Source of the DNA: Lithobates sylvaticus
Taxonomy: Eukaryota; Chordata; Amphibia; Anura; Ranidae
NCBI GenBank assembly: GCA_028564925.1
Contig: CM053028.1
Location: 621,819,572 to 621,883,571 of the forward strand
DNA: 64,000 bases
Reading direction: 5' to 3'
Part shown: piece by piece, positions 9,410-20,744 of the stretch
How the letters are laid out: each line of letters begins with the position of its first letter
Numbering within the stretch: position 1 is the stretch's first letter
The notes under the pieces: model-generated
Told to the model about the DNA's origin: nothing
The model's input: the letters and a program-made list of their open reading frames with translations, nothing else
Databases searched by the model: none
Program-made: the position numbers and the translations under genes

Positions 9410-10948
9410 CACAGCCGTATGCCCACAGTAGTATTGCCAGCGCCGTGGACAGGCAGGGGAGAGAATGGAGGGTTTGGGTGGCCACGTCGCTGGATTGTGG
9501 GGGACAGGCGAGTATCTGTCTTTTTATTAAAAGTCAGAAGATACACTTTTTTTGTAGCTGCTGACTTTTAATAAACAAATAAATAAATTAAAAATAACCT
9601 CACTCCTTTAAAGCGGAGTTCCACCCAAAAGTGGTACTTCCGCTTTAAGCACTCCTCGCCCCCTGATATGCCACATTTGGCAAGTAATTTTTTTTGGGGG
9701 GGGTGTCCTCTTTTTAATGGGACTTCCTGTCCCGGCCGCCTAGGTGACTCCTCCTCTTGCCCTAGGTGGCCCATCCCTGCCAGTGATCTTCTGGGACACA
9801 ACACAGGTCCCAGAAGATTGGCTGGCCAATGGCAGAGCGCAGTGTGGCTCGTGCAGTGTGCACCCGGTCATGAAGCCGTAAGCTGTCACAGCCGGGTGTC
9901 ACTGCACACAGTAGATATGACGGCGTTGAGGAGAGGAGGGGGAGAGGAGCGAGGCTCCGTGCGGCCGCATCACTGGACCGTGGGACAGGTGAGTGTCTGT
10001 TTATTAAAAGTCAGCAGCTAAACTTTTTGTAGCTGCTGACTTTTAATAAACTAAAAAACGGGTGGAACTCCGCTTTAAAAAGTGCACTAATCCGGTGCAC
10101 TACAGGGTACAGGAATTCACACACACGGCTGCTGGGAGGTCAGGAGGGATTGGAATCCACAACTGACATACAGCCCTGTGAAGTTCTGTGTACTACTGTC
10201 TCTGTGATGACTTCTCTGGGCTCCCTCGTTTGCACTTTCCAGCACACTAGGAGTTAACACAGTGGAATGTGTGGAGAAGGGATGGAGCCAGGCAAATGTA
10301 GAAGCACGTGTAGAAGCCACTATATGCAGAGTATAAACAGATTTTTACTCTACATACTGCTGTATGTAGTTTAACCTGTGTGGTAATAAATTAATTTATA
10401 ATCCATTAAGTGCCCACCGCTGTATGTGCATTTTAAAATATATGCAGCTTCATACCTTGTTTCTTAGTCTGTGTACAACTGTATAAGCCGCTCATGTGAC
10501 TGCAAGGTCCAGCCCGCCTATCTCTCTCTCTCTCTCAGTCTCACTCTCTCCTCAGTGAGAGTTCTCAGCCCCGCCCACCGACTGTAGCTATCAGATCAGG
10601 AGAGGCGGGCAGGGCTGACGTCAGGAGAGACGTGAGAAAGAGACGCAGGTTGGACCGAGCAGTCACATGAGCGGCTTATACAGTTATACGTGACACACTA
10701 AGAAATGAGGTATGAGCTGCATATATTTTAAAATAACACATACAGCGGTGGCCACTTAATAGATTGCACCTCTGCATTTATTACAAAATCTATTTTGAAG
10801 GACACGCTTGGAGCGCTCTTCCGGGAGGGGCGGGGCAAGTCGGGATGACGTCACCCGACATCGATTTTTCGGGTCGCATGCATCGATGCCGCATTGGGGA
10901 CCCCCGAATCGTGATGCATCGGTGCAGCGATTAATTTCAGCACCCCTA
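9410..10948 (-). repeat. Right arm of the 5.8-kb palindrome
   Basis: Inverted copy of 5142-6606. It contains the matching MITE (9608-10080) and sub-hairpin (10390-10765). It differs by several indels, such as extra bases at 10865-10905 next to the terminal repeat and a longer CT run at 10519-10540. Confidence 0.85.
9608..10080. mobile_element. Second copy of the AAAGCGGAGTTCCACCC MITE
   Basis: Same ends and interior as 5928-6400, in inverted orientation as part of the right arm. Confidence 0.75.
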
Positions 10949-11092
10949 AGGGGGGCGTGGCGACCGAGCTCTGAGATGGCCGCTTAATCTGAGAGCTCCG
11001 CTTGCCAGCCAGAGAGATCGCTCACCATCCGAGCGTTCCAGCACTCAATCCGGCCCTGAAACGACTCCAGTGACCGGCGGGACAGCACGGAG

Positions 11093-12316
11093 ATGGCCAA
11101 GCGAAGAAAATCTGCGCCACAGCCACAGAAAATGGCTAATTTCTTTGCTGCTAAACCCCGCGGGCCTACGCAAGATGGCGGCGGAGGCCCGATGCCGCCG
11201 CGCTCTAAGGAACAGGCCGCACACCACAGAAACGGGAACGGAGGCCTCCGCACACCGCAGGGACACATCCATCACACAAGCGAACCGTCCTCAGGCACAT
11301 CTAGCCCTTCTACAAGGAGCCCAGCAAAGTCCAAACCCAGGCTGACCTCACCTGATAGGCAGCAGGCCGCACAAGAGATGGAGGTAAGCGCCCAGCAGGG
11401 ATATGGGACTGCAGCAACATCATCCTCCCACTCTCCTGACCCCATAGCAGATTTCCCCACAGCAGACAGGCCCATATCAGATACGATGCTGAAAGAAATG
11501 CTGCTATCCCTTAGGTCTGCTCTGCACACTGATATGGTGAAGGGGATCAACCAGTGCCACAAAGAAGTGCAAGCTCTTGGGGTTAGAGTAGACAGAATCG
11601 AGCACAAGATGGAGGAGTACACCACTACCTACAATGTGATGGTGGATGCTCATGCAGCACAGGGGGAGGACATCGCATGGCTGAAGGACAAGGTCTCTGA
11701 CCTTGAGGACAGAAGCAGACGCAATAACATTAAACTGAGGGGAATCCCAGAATCTGTCCCAGCACCTCAACTCCTGCAGTACGCCCAAACGCTGTTTTCC
11801 ACATTGGTACCTACCCTCACAGCTCAGGACTTAATTATTGACAGGATCCACAGGATCCCCAAACCCTCCTTCCTGCCTGAAGGTACACCAAGAGACACAC
11901 TGCTGAGGATACACTTCTTCCACGTGAAAGAACAAATCCTTCAAGCTGCACGCAGACAAGATGCCGTCCCACAACAGTACATAGACCTACAAATCCTACC
12001 AGATTTGTCTAGGTACACATTACAAAGAAGACGCAACCTGGCCACTGTCACTAAGGCCCTGAGGAACCATAAGATCCCGCACAAGTGGAAGTACCCAGCC
12101 ACCCTTATCATTACACACAACGGTGTGACGAAAGCTGTTGCCACCATGGAAGAGGGCATTGCCACGCTACAGCACTGGGGGATTCTCCCAGACCTAGCAG
12201 CGCACTCAGCGCACCCACCCTCAATGCCACTGCCACAACCACAGCAACTCCAGGAAGACTGGCAAGTAGTCTCACATAAACGCAACAACAAGAAGAATGC
12301 TGGAAGTAGCTCTTGA
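11093..12316 (+). CDS. L1 ORF1 protein (RNA-binding chaperone)
   Basis: 407 codons, intact. ORF1p of L1-type LINEs is a trimeric RNA-binding protein that coats element RNA in the retrotransposition particle. The N-terminus (1-110) is basic and low in structure. A long helix suited to a coiled coil covers about 130-205 and ends in DLEDRSRRNNIKLRGIPESV, the usual entry to the RRM-like domain (about 205-285). A C-terminal domain follows (about 290-385, with RRRNLATVTKALR and KYPATLIITHNGVTKAV). Length and order fit the family. The start was chosen because it precedes the basic head and follows a GC-rich leader of about 140 bp. ORF2 starts 328 bp downstream. Confidence 0.85.
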   Translation: MAKRRKSAPQPQKMANFFAAKPRGPTQDGGGGPMPPRSKEQAAHHRNGNGGLRTPQGHIHHTSEPSSGTSSPSTRSPAKSKPRLTSPDRQQAAQEMEVSAQQGYGTAATSSSHSPDPIADFPTADRPISDTMLKEMLLSLRSALHTDMVKGINQCHKEVQALGVRVDRIEHKMEEYTTTYNVMVDAHAAQGEDIAWLKDKVSDLEDRSRRNNIKLRGIPESVPAPQLLQYAQTLFSTLVPTLTAQDLIIDRIHRIPKPSFLPEGTPRDTLLRIHFFHVKEQILQAARRQDAVPQQYIDLQILPDLSRYTLQRRRNLATVTKALRNHKIPHKWKYPATLIITHNGVTKAVATMEEGIATLQHWGILPDLAAHSAHPPSMPLPQPQQLQEDWQVVSHKRNNKKNAGSSS

Positions 12317-12644
12317 TCTAAGCTTACAGTCTACACAATTCTCTCTGGCTGAAGGAGTTCAGCCTAAACTCCAACCACCCAGTTACCAAGTTAGCAGACA
12401 TGTCTGCACACGGATCGATTTACAGATCTTTTTTTACATCTGTTCAACCCACCCTTGTTTTGTTTTACTTTTTCTTTACCTCTCGTTTTAGCTACAGTGA
12501 AATACTACTCTGGACATCACCCTCCATCATCCTGGTGACATTCACTACTGCCCTGTTGCCTGAACTGCACCGGAGACAGAACTTCCTCCACCACTGTGAG
12601 TACCTGTGCACTGCACCACGCACACCTCCCTCCTCGCCTCAACA

Positions 12645-15600
12645 ATGTCTCTCACATTCTTATCTCTGAATGTCAGGGGGCTAAACCACCCTGCTAAAAG
12701 ATTTTCTATGTGGCAGGAGGCCCGCAAACACAAAGCAGACATACTCCTCATTCAGGAGACACACTTCCAACAACAAAAAGCCCCTGCATGCTCTAACAAA
12801 GCATACCCACATATATTCTCAGCTTGTACCCCGGGCAGCAAGACAGGAGGTGTTATGGTGGCCATTAAAGACACCGTATCCCTTCACGCTCAAGGACTCC
12901 TTCATAGACGACAGCGGACGGTATATTATCATCACAGGAGACTTGGATAACATACCGATCACCATAGTAAACCTCTACACGCCGAACAGGCACCAAACAA
13001 GGTTCCTCAGACGAGTCTTAAAGAAAACAGAGTCCCTACTGTATGGTAGGCTCATCATTGGAGGTGACTTTAACCTTATAGCAGATCCTACGATGGACAC
13101 CACCACTGCCAACCCGCAAAGACCACCTAACTTGCAACAGATCCTGAACACGCATGACCTGTTTGATACCTGGAGATGTCTCCATGCCAACGAAAGGAAT
13201 TATACCTTCTTTTCCACAAGGCACTGCTCGTATTCTAGAATAGATATGTTTGTAACCGATAAATGGCTATTGCAGCGGGTCCGGTCGACTGAGATACACG
13301 ATATCGGGTGGTCTGACCACGCTGCAATCACGTTATCTCTCAATGTACAGGGTGTCTCTCCCTCACCCCCTATCTGGCGATGCAACGTAAAACTCCTACA
13401 AGAACCTAAACTGTTTCCTACCATATCCCAACACATCACAGACTACTTTAGAACCAACGACACTACTGACATGAACCCTTTCTCGGTCTGGAATGCCCAT
13501 AAGGCAGTCATGAGAGGCATACTTATCCAATTAGGAGCAATAGAGAAAAGAAAATATAACACCAAGCTTAATACAATACTAACTGAAATCCAGACGCTAG
13601 AAGCTGCAAACAAAACACTCCCCTCACCGACCACAGCCACCACACTATCCAACCTTAGGAGTACTTTAAGAGAACTCCTTACACAACAATTTGACAAACA
13701 CCTGAGAAGGTTACAACTTAACTCATATGCTAACGCCAATAGGGCAGGTAAATACCTGGCACACAGAATAAAAGCAGCACGTACCAAAACAAAAATAGCA
13801 TTCTTACTCCACCCTACCACACACAATAAAATATATAACCCAAAAGATATTGCTGATCAATTTGCTGAATTTTACGGAGCCCTTTATAACCTAAACACAG
13901 ATGCTTCAACACCCCAACCGACCCCTGAAAATATCCAAAAATTTTTGCAGAAAATTAACCTTCCATCCCTGTCAGAGGAACACTTATCCATGCTTAACGC
14001 CCCATTTACTGTCCCAGAGATTGAAAAAATTACCTTTTCGTTACCAAATGGTAAATCCCCAGGACCTGATGGCTTCGGAAATGAATACTATAAGGTCTTT
14101 AACAGCCATCTTGCCCCATACCTACTCAAAGTATTCCACAAAGCTAGTGAAACGTCCTCCTTTCCTCCTGAGATGCTGAGAGCCCACATCATAACAATCC
14201 CAAAACCAGGCAAAGAACCTACCACCCCAGCCAATTTCAGGCCAATATCCCTCCTAAACTCCTAAAATCTATGCCAAACTAATAGCGAAACGGTTAACCG
14301 ACATCATCCCAGAGATTATACCAAAGGACCAGATGGGCTTTGTGAGGGGGAGACAGACCTCGGACGCCACACGGCGTATTATTAATATCATTCACTATGC
14401 CACGTCCACTAAAACGCCTTCTCTGCTTCTATCCATAGATGCAGAGAAGGCGTTTGATCGTGTACACTGGAAATACATGGAAGCTGTATTGACAAAATTT
14501 GGGTTTGAAGGCCCAATACTTACTGCCATAATGGCCCTATACTCATGCCCCTCGGCACAAGTCTACACATCCGGTACTCTATCCAAAAAGTTTGAGATTT
14601 CAAATGGTACTCGCCAAGGGTGTCCTCTCTCTCCAACTATATTCAACTTAATGATAGAACCGCTGGCGGAACATATGCGCACAAATGCTGCCGTAAAAGG
14701 CTTCCAGATAGGTAAGGCTAAACAGGTTATAAATCTTTTTGCAGATGACGTCATACTGCTACTAACTGAACCACTGACTTCCCTCCCAACAGCACATGAA
14801 GTCCTTTCGGAATTTGGGTCAGTTTCCTACTACAAGGTAAACTTCACCAAATCCCAGATCCTGGACCTAGGGGTGCATAAACATGTCAGGCACAGACTAC
14901 AGAACTCTCTGCCATACTCATGGACCAATAGCTGCATAACATACCTGGGCATCTTAATATCTAACAACACGTCTACTCTGGCAGACATCAATCTCAAACC
15001 ACTCTTAGCCAGATTAGATAAACAACTCACTGACATAAGCAAATGTGAAATCTCTTGGCTTGGCAGGATTGCAGCCTATAAGATGTCCATACTGCCACAA
15101 ATCCTTTACATCTTCCGATCTCTGCCAATTCCGATTCCAAAGCACTACATCTCTGCCCTTACGCGATCTACCTGGAAATACACCTGGGGTGGGAAAAAGG
15201 CTAGATGTCCACGCAGCAGCCTCCTACCACATAAATCCGTGGGGGGAGCTGGATATGTGGACATACAAGACTACTTATGGGCCACTAGGCTGGACCAACT
15301 AAAACACTGGTTTTCACACCCAGAACGCCCACTATGGGTCGACATTGAAAGGGCACTTTCCCCCACAAACGATCTTGTTTCCTTTCTAATGGGAGACGTC
15401 TGGGATCCTTGGGATACTGGAGGCCTACCACCAACTTTAAAAGTGAATCTCCAAGCCTGGAGATTTCTACTATCACATAGGACCACTGATAGCAAAGAGA
15501 TAGCGTACGAGTTCCCAATCGAACTTTTAGAGGCCAAGATTCCATTCCTCAAAACCACTACTTTTAAAACACACAACATATGCTACATACAAGACCTGTT

Positions 15601-16405
15601 TACAGACTGCACTTCCAAAAGCACGGCAGCACTTATGACCGAATATGACCTCCCTAGAGACCTATGGTTCTCCTGCACGCGCATTTCCCATTTTCTGATA
15701 GCACACCCTTTACCCACTATTGCCATACCTTTTAAAATCTGGAGATTTTACTCCAAAACAACACATTCAAACAAAGGTATATCCTTATTCTACAATTTTC
15801 TGAATAGCAAACGAGACTTTAATAAATCATCAGCTCTCAGTAAGTGGGAAAAAGACCTAAACTCTGCTTTCTCCGACGACCAATGGTTACATGCATTTAG
15901 CACGATACAAAAAGCCTCACATTGTGTAAATCACTGGGAAATGACCCTGAAGATAGCCAACAGGTGGCATTACACGCCATATAGACTCTTCATCTTCTTT
16001 CCATTATCATCTCCGCTATGCTGGAAACAGTGTGGCCACGTAGGTAACCTAATGCATACACTCTGGGAATGCCCAAGTCTAACCAGTATATGGAACAAGA
16101 CCTTCCAACTACTTTCTGATCTTACAGGCATACTAACTGCCCCTAACCCCTCGCTAGCGCTACTACACATAGGTCTAGAACTCTTCCCACAAGGGGACAG
16201 GGCTATGGTGACTCATATATTGCTAGCAACAAGGACTATCATACTTCGTAACTGGAAAAGCACTACTGCCATTAATATATCCGAAGTTATAGATTTGGTC
16301 AATAAAAATCACTCTTTTGAAAGGTTAATTGCCATAAACTCGCTCCGATGCAAAAAATTTGATAGCGAATGGAAACTCTGGACTGATAAGTTTAAACATA
16401 TGTGA
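12645..16405 (+). pseudogene. L1 ORF2 (endonuclease plus reverse transcriptase), two frame breaks
   Basis: The product nicks target DNA and copies element RNA at the nick. It starts MSLTFLSLNVRGLNHPAK, the usual start of the APE-type endonuclease. The frame shifts near 12890, then continues with IIGGDFNLIAD (about 13050) and GWSDHAAITLSL (about 13310), both endonuclease core motifs. The reverse transcriptase begins with LPNGKSPGPDGFGNEYY (about 14041). A second frame shift sits near 14262, after FRPISLLN. Then come GFVRGRQTSD, SIDAEKAFDRVHW, NGTRQGCPLSP and LFADDVILLL (FADD at 14738-14749). The C-terminal Cys/His cluster (CWKQCGHVGNLMHTLWEC, about 16020) is the one found in L1. Catalytic motifs are all present, so only the two indels disable it. 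Confidence 0.88.
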
Positions 16406-16703
16406 GACAACACCTTTGACGCCAATGTTACTGTTAATGTTACTGTTAATGTCAATGTTAATGATAATAGTATAACCCTTTGTATGGTATACGCATGACA
16501 CGTCACTACTGCCATCATATGGAATGTATTCACTGTAACTACAGTCTTTATAAGCGGCACTGCCGCTCACTGTACAACTCCCCCCTTTTTTTTTTTTATT
16601 TCTCCCCCTCCCCCCCCCCCCCATTTATGTTTCCCTCTTGATTCCCCCTCTTCATGTATTGTAAGTTTTGAAATTCAATAAAAAATATTGATTTAAAAAA
16701 CTT

Positions 16704-18056
16704 GCGCTCTACATTATTTGTCAAGAGGGTAAACTGGAGTAATGTAAAAGTAAATAAGTAGGAAGTGGACAAAAGTGAATTATATATGTATTGTGAAGCT
16801 GTGAATGTCAAAGTATAACGCCCAGAGACCTTTCCAAAACCAAAGTCAAGTCCTCCAGAAAGCCATGTATGACCTAAGTCATAAAAGCCGCCACCTCCGA
16901 TGTATAAAAGCAGTGGTAGACAGTCAAAATACGGGAATGCAATAATGAGTGGTTGTCAGCTGATAAGGGACACGGTGTAAGACCCAAGGTAGAAAATAGC
17001 AGTCGAAGACTGTAGGTGTAATCCCGGAGAGGGACGACTTATATATAAATAGAGGTATCAATTGTCGGCTGAATTAATAATACTGTGTGCAATACCGGAG
17101 TACGGAGAGAACGGCTTATGGACCACGTAGTGGGTTTATAACGTTTGGTGAATTAGACTTCCTATGTGAGGATGGTTAGTAATAATGCTTATGCAGTAAT
17201 AAGAAGAGATGTGATATAAGTGATGTACAGATAAAAGTCATAATGTCAAAGAATAAGGACTTGTCTAAAAGAAGAAAGGGTCAGATTGAGACTAGTTCGG
17301 AGTAAGCAAAGAATTTGTGAAGGCGTAAGCGGTTAAGGGTCAAGAGGTATTCTGTTGATATGAAAGAATTGCAGAGCAAATGATACAATGTCAAAGTATG
17401 AGGATAGAGACCGAATGCATAGAAGAAGGGCATAGAGAACTGTTCTATTGGAATGTTGGGTGGAAACGGGAGGGTTTGATACAGAACTAGACATTCCATG
17501 GACGCAATCATTATTGGTAAATGAGTCAAGATTGTAGCGTAGCAGATGATTCTGTCAAATGGGGTCCAGCAACCGGGAGTAAAAAATAACAAAAAGTAAA
17601 ATATGTCAGGAACGAAACAGTAAAACATACAGAAGTATAGTAAGAGGAGGTGGGTGATGCAGTACGATTTCACATTGTCAAGGAGTAAAAGAAAAAGTGA
17701 TAGTAATTGTACGAAAGTAATTAGGGGGGGGTATGAGGCGGAAATACTACCAACAAAGGGATATAGAATCAAGTAGTTGTCAAAATAAGTATCTGTGGAA
17801 TTACAGATTAAAGGAATGCGACGGGTACAGTATAATGCGGGGTTAATTGCTGGACAAAGTTGCATGTCAGGAGACACCATGTAATGTAGAGAAATGTCTA
17901 ACCCTACGAAAGTAGCAGGTATGTCAGAATGGGTTGGACAGAAGGTCCCCCCAAAAGAGTGATAGTAAATGAGGGATGTCAATGTCAAATCAATGCACAA
18001 AGTAAATGAAACGTGCTGGTAAAAGAGATTAAGAAACGAGCAAAATTGAAAGGAAC
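16704..18056. other. Unassigned A/G-rich spacer between the LINE and the right arm
   Basis: No repeat family recognised. The plus strand is A/G-rich and carries recurring TGTCAAA words (for example near 16806, 17243, 17390, 17546 and 17985) without fixed spacing. A 271-codon minus-strand frame covers 17281-18096; see findings. Confidence 0.4.
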
Positions 18057-18250
18057 TGTCAAGATCAATGGCACATCTATCAGTCGGTCCCCACATGTCA
18101 GGGTGCTAGGGGTAATCCTAGACTCTGAACTGTCCTTTTAGACCCACATACAATCCCTGTCCAAATCATGCCGCCTTAGCCTCCGCAACATTTCCAGAAT
18201 ACGCCCCTTTTTAACTAATGACACCACCAAACTTCTAACTCACTCCCCGG
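18057..18250 (+). mobile_element. L2-like LINE fragment, arm copy
   Basis: Plus-strand copy of the last 200 bases of the LINE at 3240-3890 ([30 protein letters not shown]). It is truncated at the arm edge. Confidence 0.75.
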
Positions 18251-18395
18251 TTACAGAGGCGGCTCTAGACTTTGTGAGGCCTTAGGCAAAAACTTAGACA
18301 TGAGGCCCCAATCACTCCCATAATGGGAAAAATAATTCAAGGAATGAAAATTAACTGTATTAGGAGGGTACAGTATTGGGGAGTGGACAGTACAG

Positions 18396-19800
18396 GGGAA
18401 AGAAGGAAAGAGAAAGGAAAGGAAATATGAAAAGAAAGAAAGAAAGAAAGAGAAAGGAAGGAAAGGTGGACAGAAAGAAAGAAAGAGAAAGGAAGGAAAG
18501 GTGGACAGAAAAAAGAAAGAGAAAGGAAGGAAAGGTGGACGGAAAGAAAGAAAGAGAAAAGGAAGGAAAGGTGGACAGAAAGAAAGAAAGAGAAAAAGGA
18601 AGGAAAGGTGGAGGGAAAGAAAGAAAGAAAGAAAAAGGAAGGAAAAAAGGACGGAAAAAAGAAAGAGAAAAAGGAAGGAAAAGAAAGGAAAAGAAAGAAA
18701 GAGAAAGGAAGGAAAGGTGGAGGGAAAGGAAGAGGAAGGAAAGGAAGGAAAAGGGAAGGAAAAAAGAAGAAAGGAAGATGGAAAGAAAGAAAGAGGAAGG
18801 AAGGAGAAAAAGAAGGAAAGAAATAAAGAAAGAGAAAGGAAAGAAAGGAAAGAAGGACGGAAAGAAAGAAAGAGAAAAGAAGGAAAGGTGGAAAAAGAAA
18901 GAAAGAAGAAAGGAAGGAAAGGTGGAGGGAAAGAAAGAAAGAAAGAAAGGATGGAAAGGTGGACGGAAAGAAAGAAAGAGAAAAGGAAGGAAAGGAGGAC
19001 AGAAAGAGAGAAAGAAAAAAGGAAGGAAAGGTGGATGGAGAAAGAAAGAAAGAGAAAAGGAAGGAAAGGTGGATGGAAAGAAAGAAGAAAAAGAGAAAGG
19101 GGAAGGAAAGAAAGAGAAGAGAAAAGAAGGAAAGAAGGACGGAAAGAAAGAAAGAGAAAGGAAGGAAAGGTGGAGGAAGAAAGAAAGAGGAAAGGAAGGA
19201 AAGGTGGAAGGAAAAAAAAAGAAAGAGAAAAGGAAGGAAAGAGGAAAAGAAAGAAAGAGAAAAGGAAGGAAAGGTAGACGGAAAGAAAGAAAGAGAAAGG
19301 AAGGAAAGGTGGACGGAAAGAAAGAAAGAGAAAGGAAGGAAAGGTGGACGGAAAGAAGAAGGAAGGAAGGAAACGGGGAAGGAAAGAAAGAAAGATTGAA
19401 AGATGGAAAGAAAGAAAGAAAGAAGAAGGAGAGGTGGAAGGAAAGAAATAAAGAAAGAAAGAGAAAGGAAGGAAAGGTGGATGGAAAGAGAGAAAGAAAG
19501 AAAGAAGGAAAGGTATAAGGAAAGAAAGGGAAGATGGAAAAAAGAAAAGAAAGAGAAGAGAAAGAAAGAAAGGAAAAAAGGAAAAAAGAATAGAAAAGAA
19601 AGAAAAAAGAAAGAAAAAAGGAAAGAAGGGTGGAAGGAAAGAAAGAAAGAAAAAGAGGAAAAAAAAAAAGAAGGAAGAAAGAAAGAAAGAAAAAAAGAAA
19701 GAAAAAAGAAAAGAAAGAAAAAGAAAAGAAAAGAAGAAAGAAAGAAAAAAAAAAGAAAATATGAAAGGAAAGAAAGAGAAAGAGAAAAAAAGAAAGAAAT
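18396..19800 (-). repeat. Purine-rich minisatellite, arm copy
   Basis: Complement of the 1646-3105 array, with the same GGAAGGAAAGGTGGAC units. It is more degraded by small indels near 19550-19780. Frames of up to 546 codons on either strand are composition artefacts. Confidence 0.9.
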
Positions 19801-20655
19801 AATTATTATTACCAATTCTGGTGTCGAAAATATAGACCTGCAATGTCTGCTGATGATGTGCTGATGATGTGTGCAGGTTACATTTGTCCACTAAAAGGGT
19901 AAGTACAGACTAATTAGCCGTATTATCAAAAAAAAAAAATTCTATAAATATGCATATTACAATTTATTTATTAAATCATTTTTATTATATAAAAATTTGA
20001 GAACATTACTTGAAATTGTAGTTTTTAAAATATCTAAAATTGTAATTTTACTAAATAAAATAATGAAAATGACACTTCTATTAATTAAAAACTATATCAC
20101 AGGAATCTTTTTCTTCAAAAAATAATGGTCTTGTTTTACACCCCCCAGGAAGAGCCTTGTTTTCAATGTAATCCTCCAGCTCCAATGAGAACCTAATCTG
20201 AAATTGAAGAGAAAAGACAGGATCTAATGGTTGAAAATATTGTTTTGTGCTGATGTGGCAAATGTATGTCCATGTCTATGGCTGAAGAATCAGTATATTG
20301 TCAAGAACTTGAAAACACAAGAGCAATTGAAGCATAATAATTTTTATGCATCACAGATTCAGAAATATTTAATTACATGGTTATTAACCCTAAAAACAAA
20401 TACATCATTTTAAACGTGATAAGTCTTTCAGATACAAAAGAGTCAAATGGCAATGACAATAGTTGGTGTAAAGAAAAATAATATGCATGTGTACATCCAT
20501 TTGTCTATAATTCAAATATATATATATATATATATTTTTTTAAATAATATATTGATAGGATTATACAAATAAAAAAAAAAAAAAAAATAAAAAATGTATT
20601 GACATGTGTTGGTTTGTGTGTCTCTATATAGACAAAAAAAAAAAATTTATATATG

Positions 20656-20667
<12 letters not shown>

Positions 20668-20688
<21 letters not shown>

Positions 20689-20738
20689 TCACACACACAC
20701 CACACCACACACACTCACTCACACACACACACACACAT
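20668..20738 (-). repeat. CA microsatellite, arm copy
   Basis: CA repeats broken by single T insertions, matching the TG run at 763-801. Confidence 0.95.
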
Positions 20739-20744
20739 GGCTCA

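Larger units (their letters stand above)
5142..10948. mobile_element. Palindromic composite element with hAT-like ends
   Basis: The left end TAGGGATGCTGAAATTAAT (5142) and right end ATTAATTTCAGCACCCCTA (10948) are terminal inverted repeats of hAT style. Inverted homology continues inward for about 1.5 kb on each side (5142-6606 and about 9410-10948), with roughly 95 percent identity by eye and scattered indels. The left arm then runs into an assembly gap. The centre holds the gap, a microsatellite, split pieces of a Tc1-like end and a CpG-rich insert. I see no matching 8-bp target duplication; the right flank is immediately the L1 5' end. No transposase frame is visible. Confidence 0.7.
10950..16703 (+). 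mobile_element. Nearly complete L1/Tx1-type LINE
   Basis: It begins with GGGGGCGTGGCGACC, typical of frog L1 5' ends. It has a short 5' UTR, an intact ORF1 (11093-12316), an ORF2 that needs only two single-base corrections (12645-16405), a 3' UTR with T and C runs, and an AATAAA signal near 16677 before an A-rich tail. The 5' end directly abuts the hAT-like terminus at 10948. I see no clear target duplication. Low decay points to a recent insertion; the two breaks could even be sequencing errors. Confidence 0.9.

Noticed and set aside
18251-19891. Frames of 380-546 codons over the purine array
   Set aside because: Arm copy of the same minisatellite; no gene-like composition.
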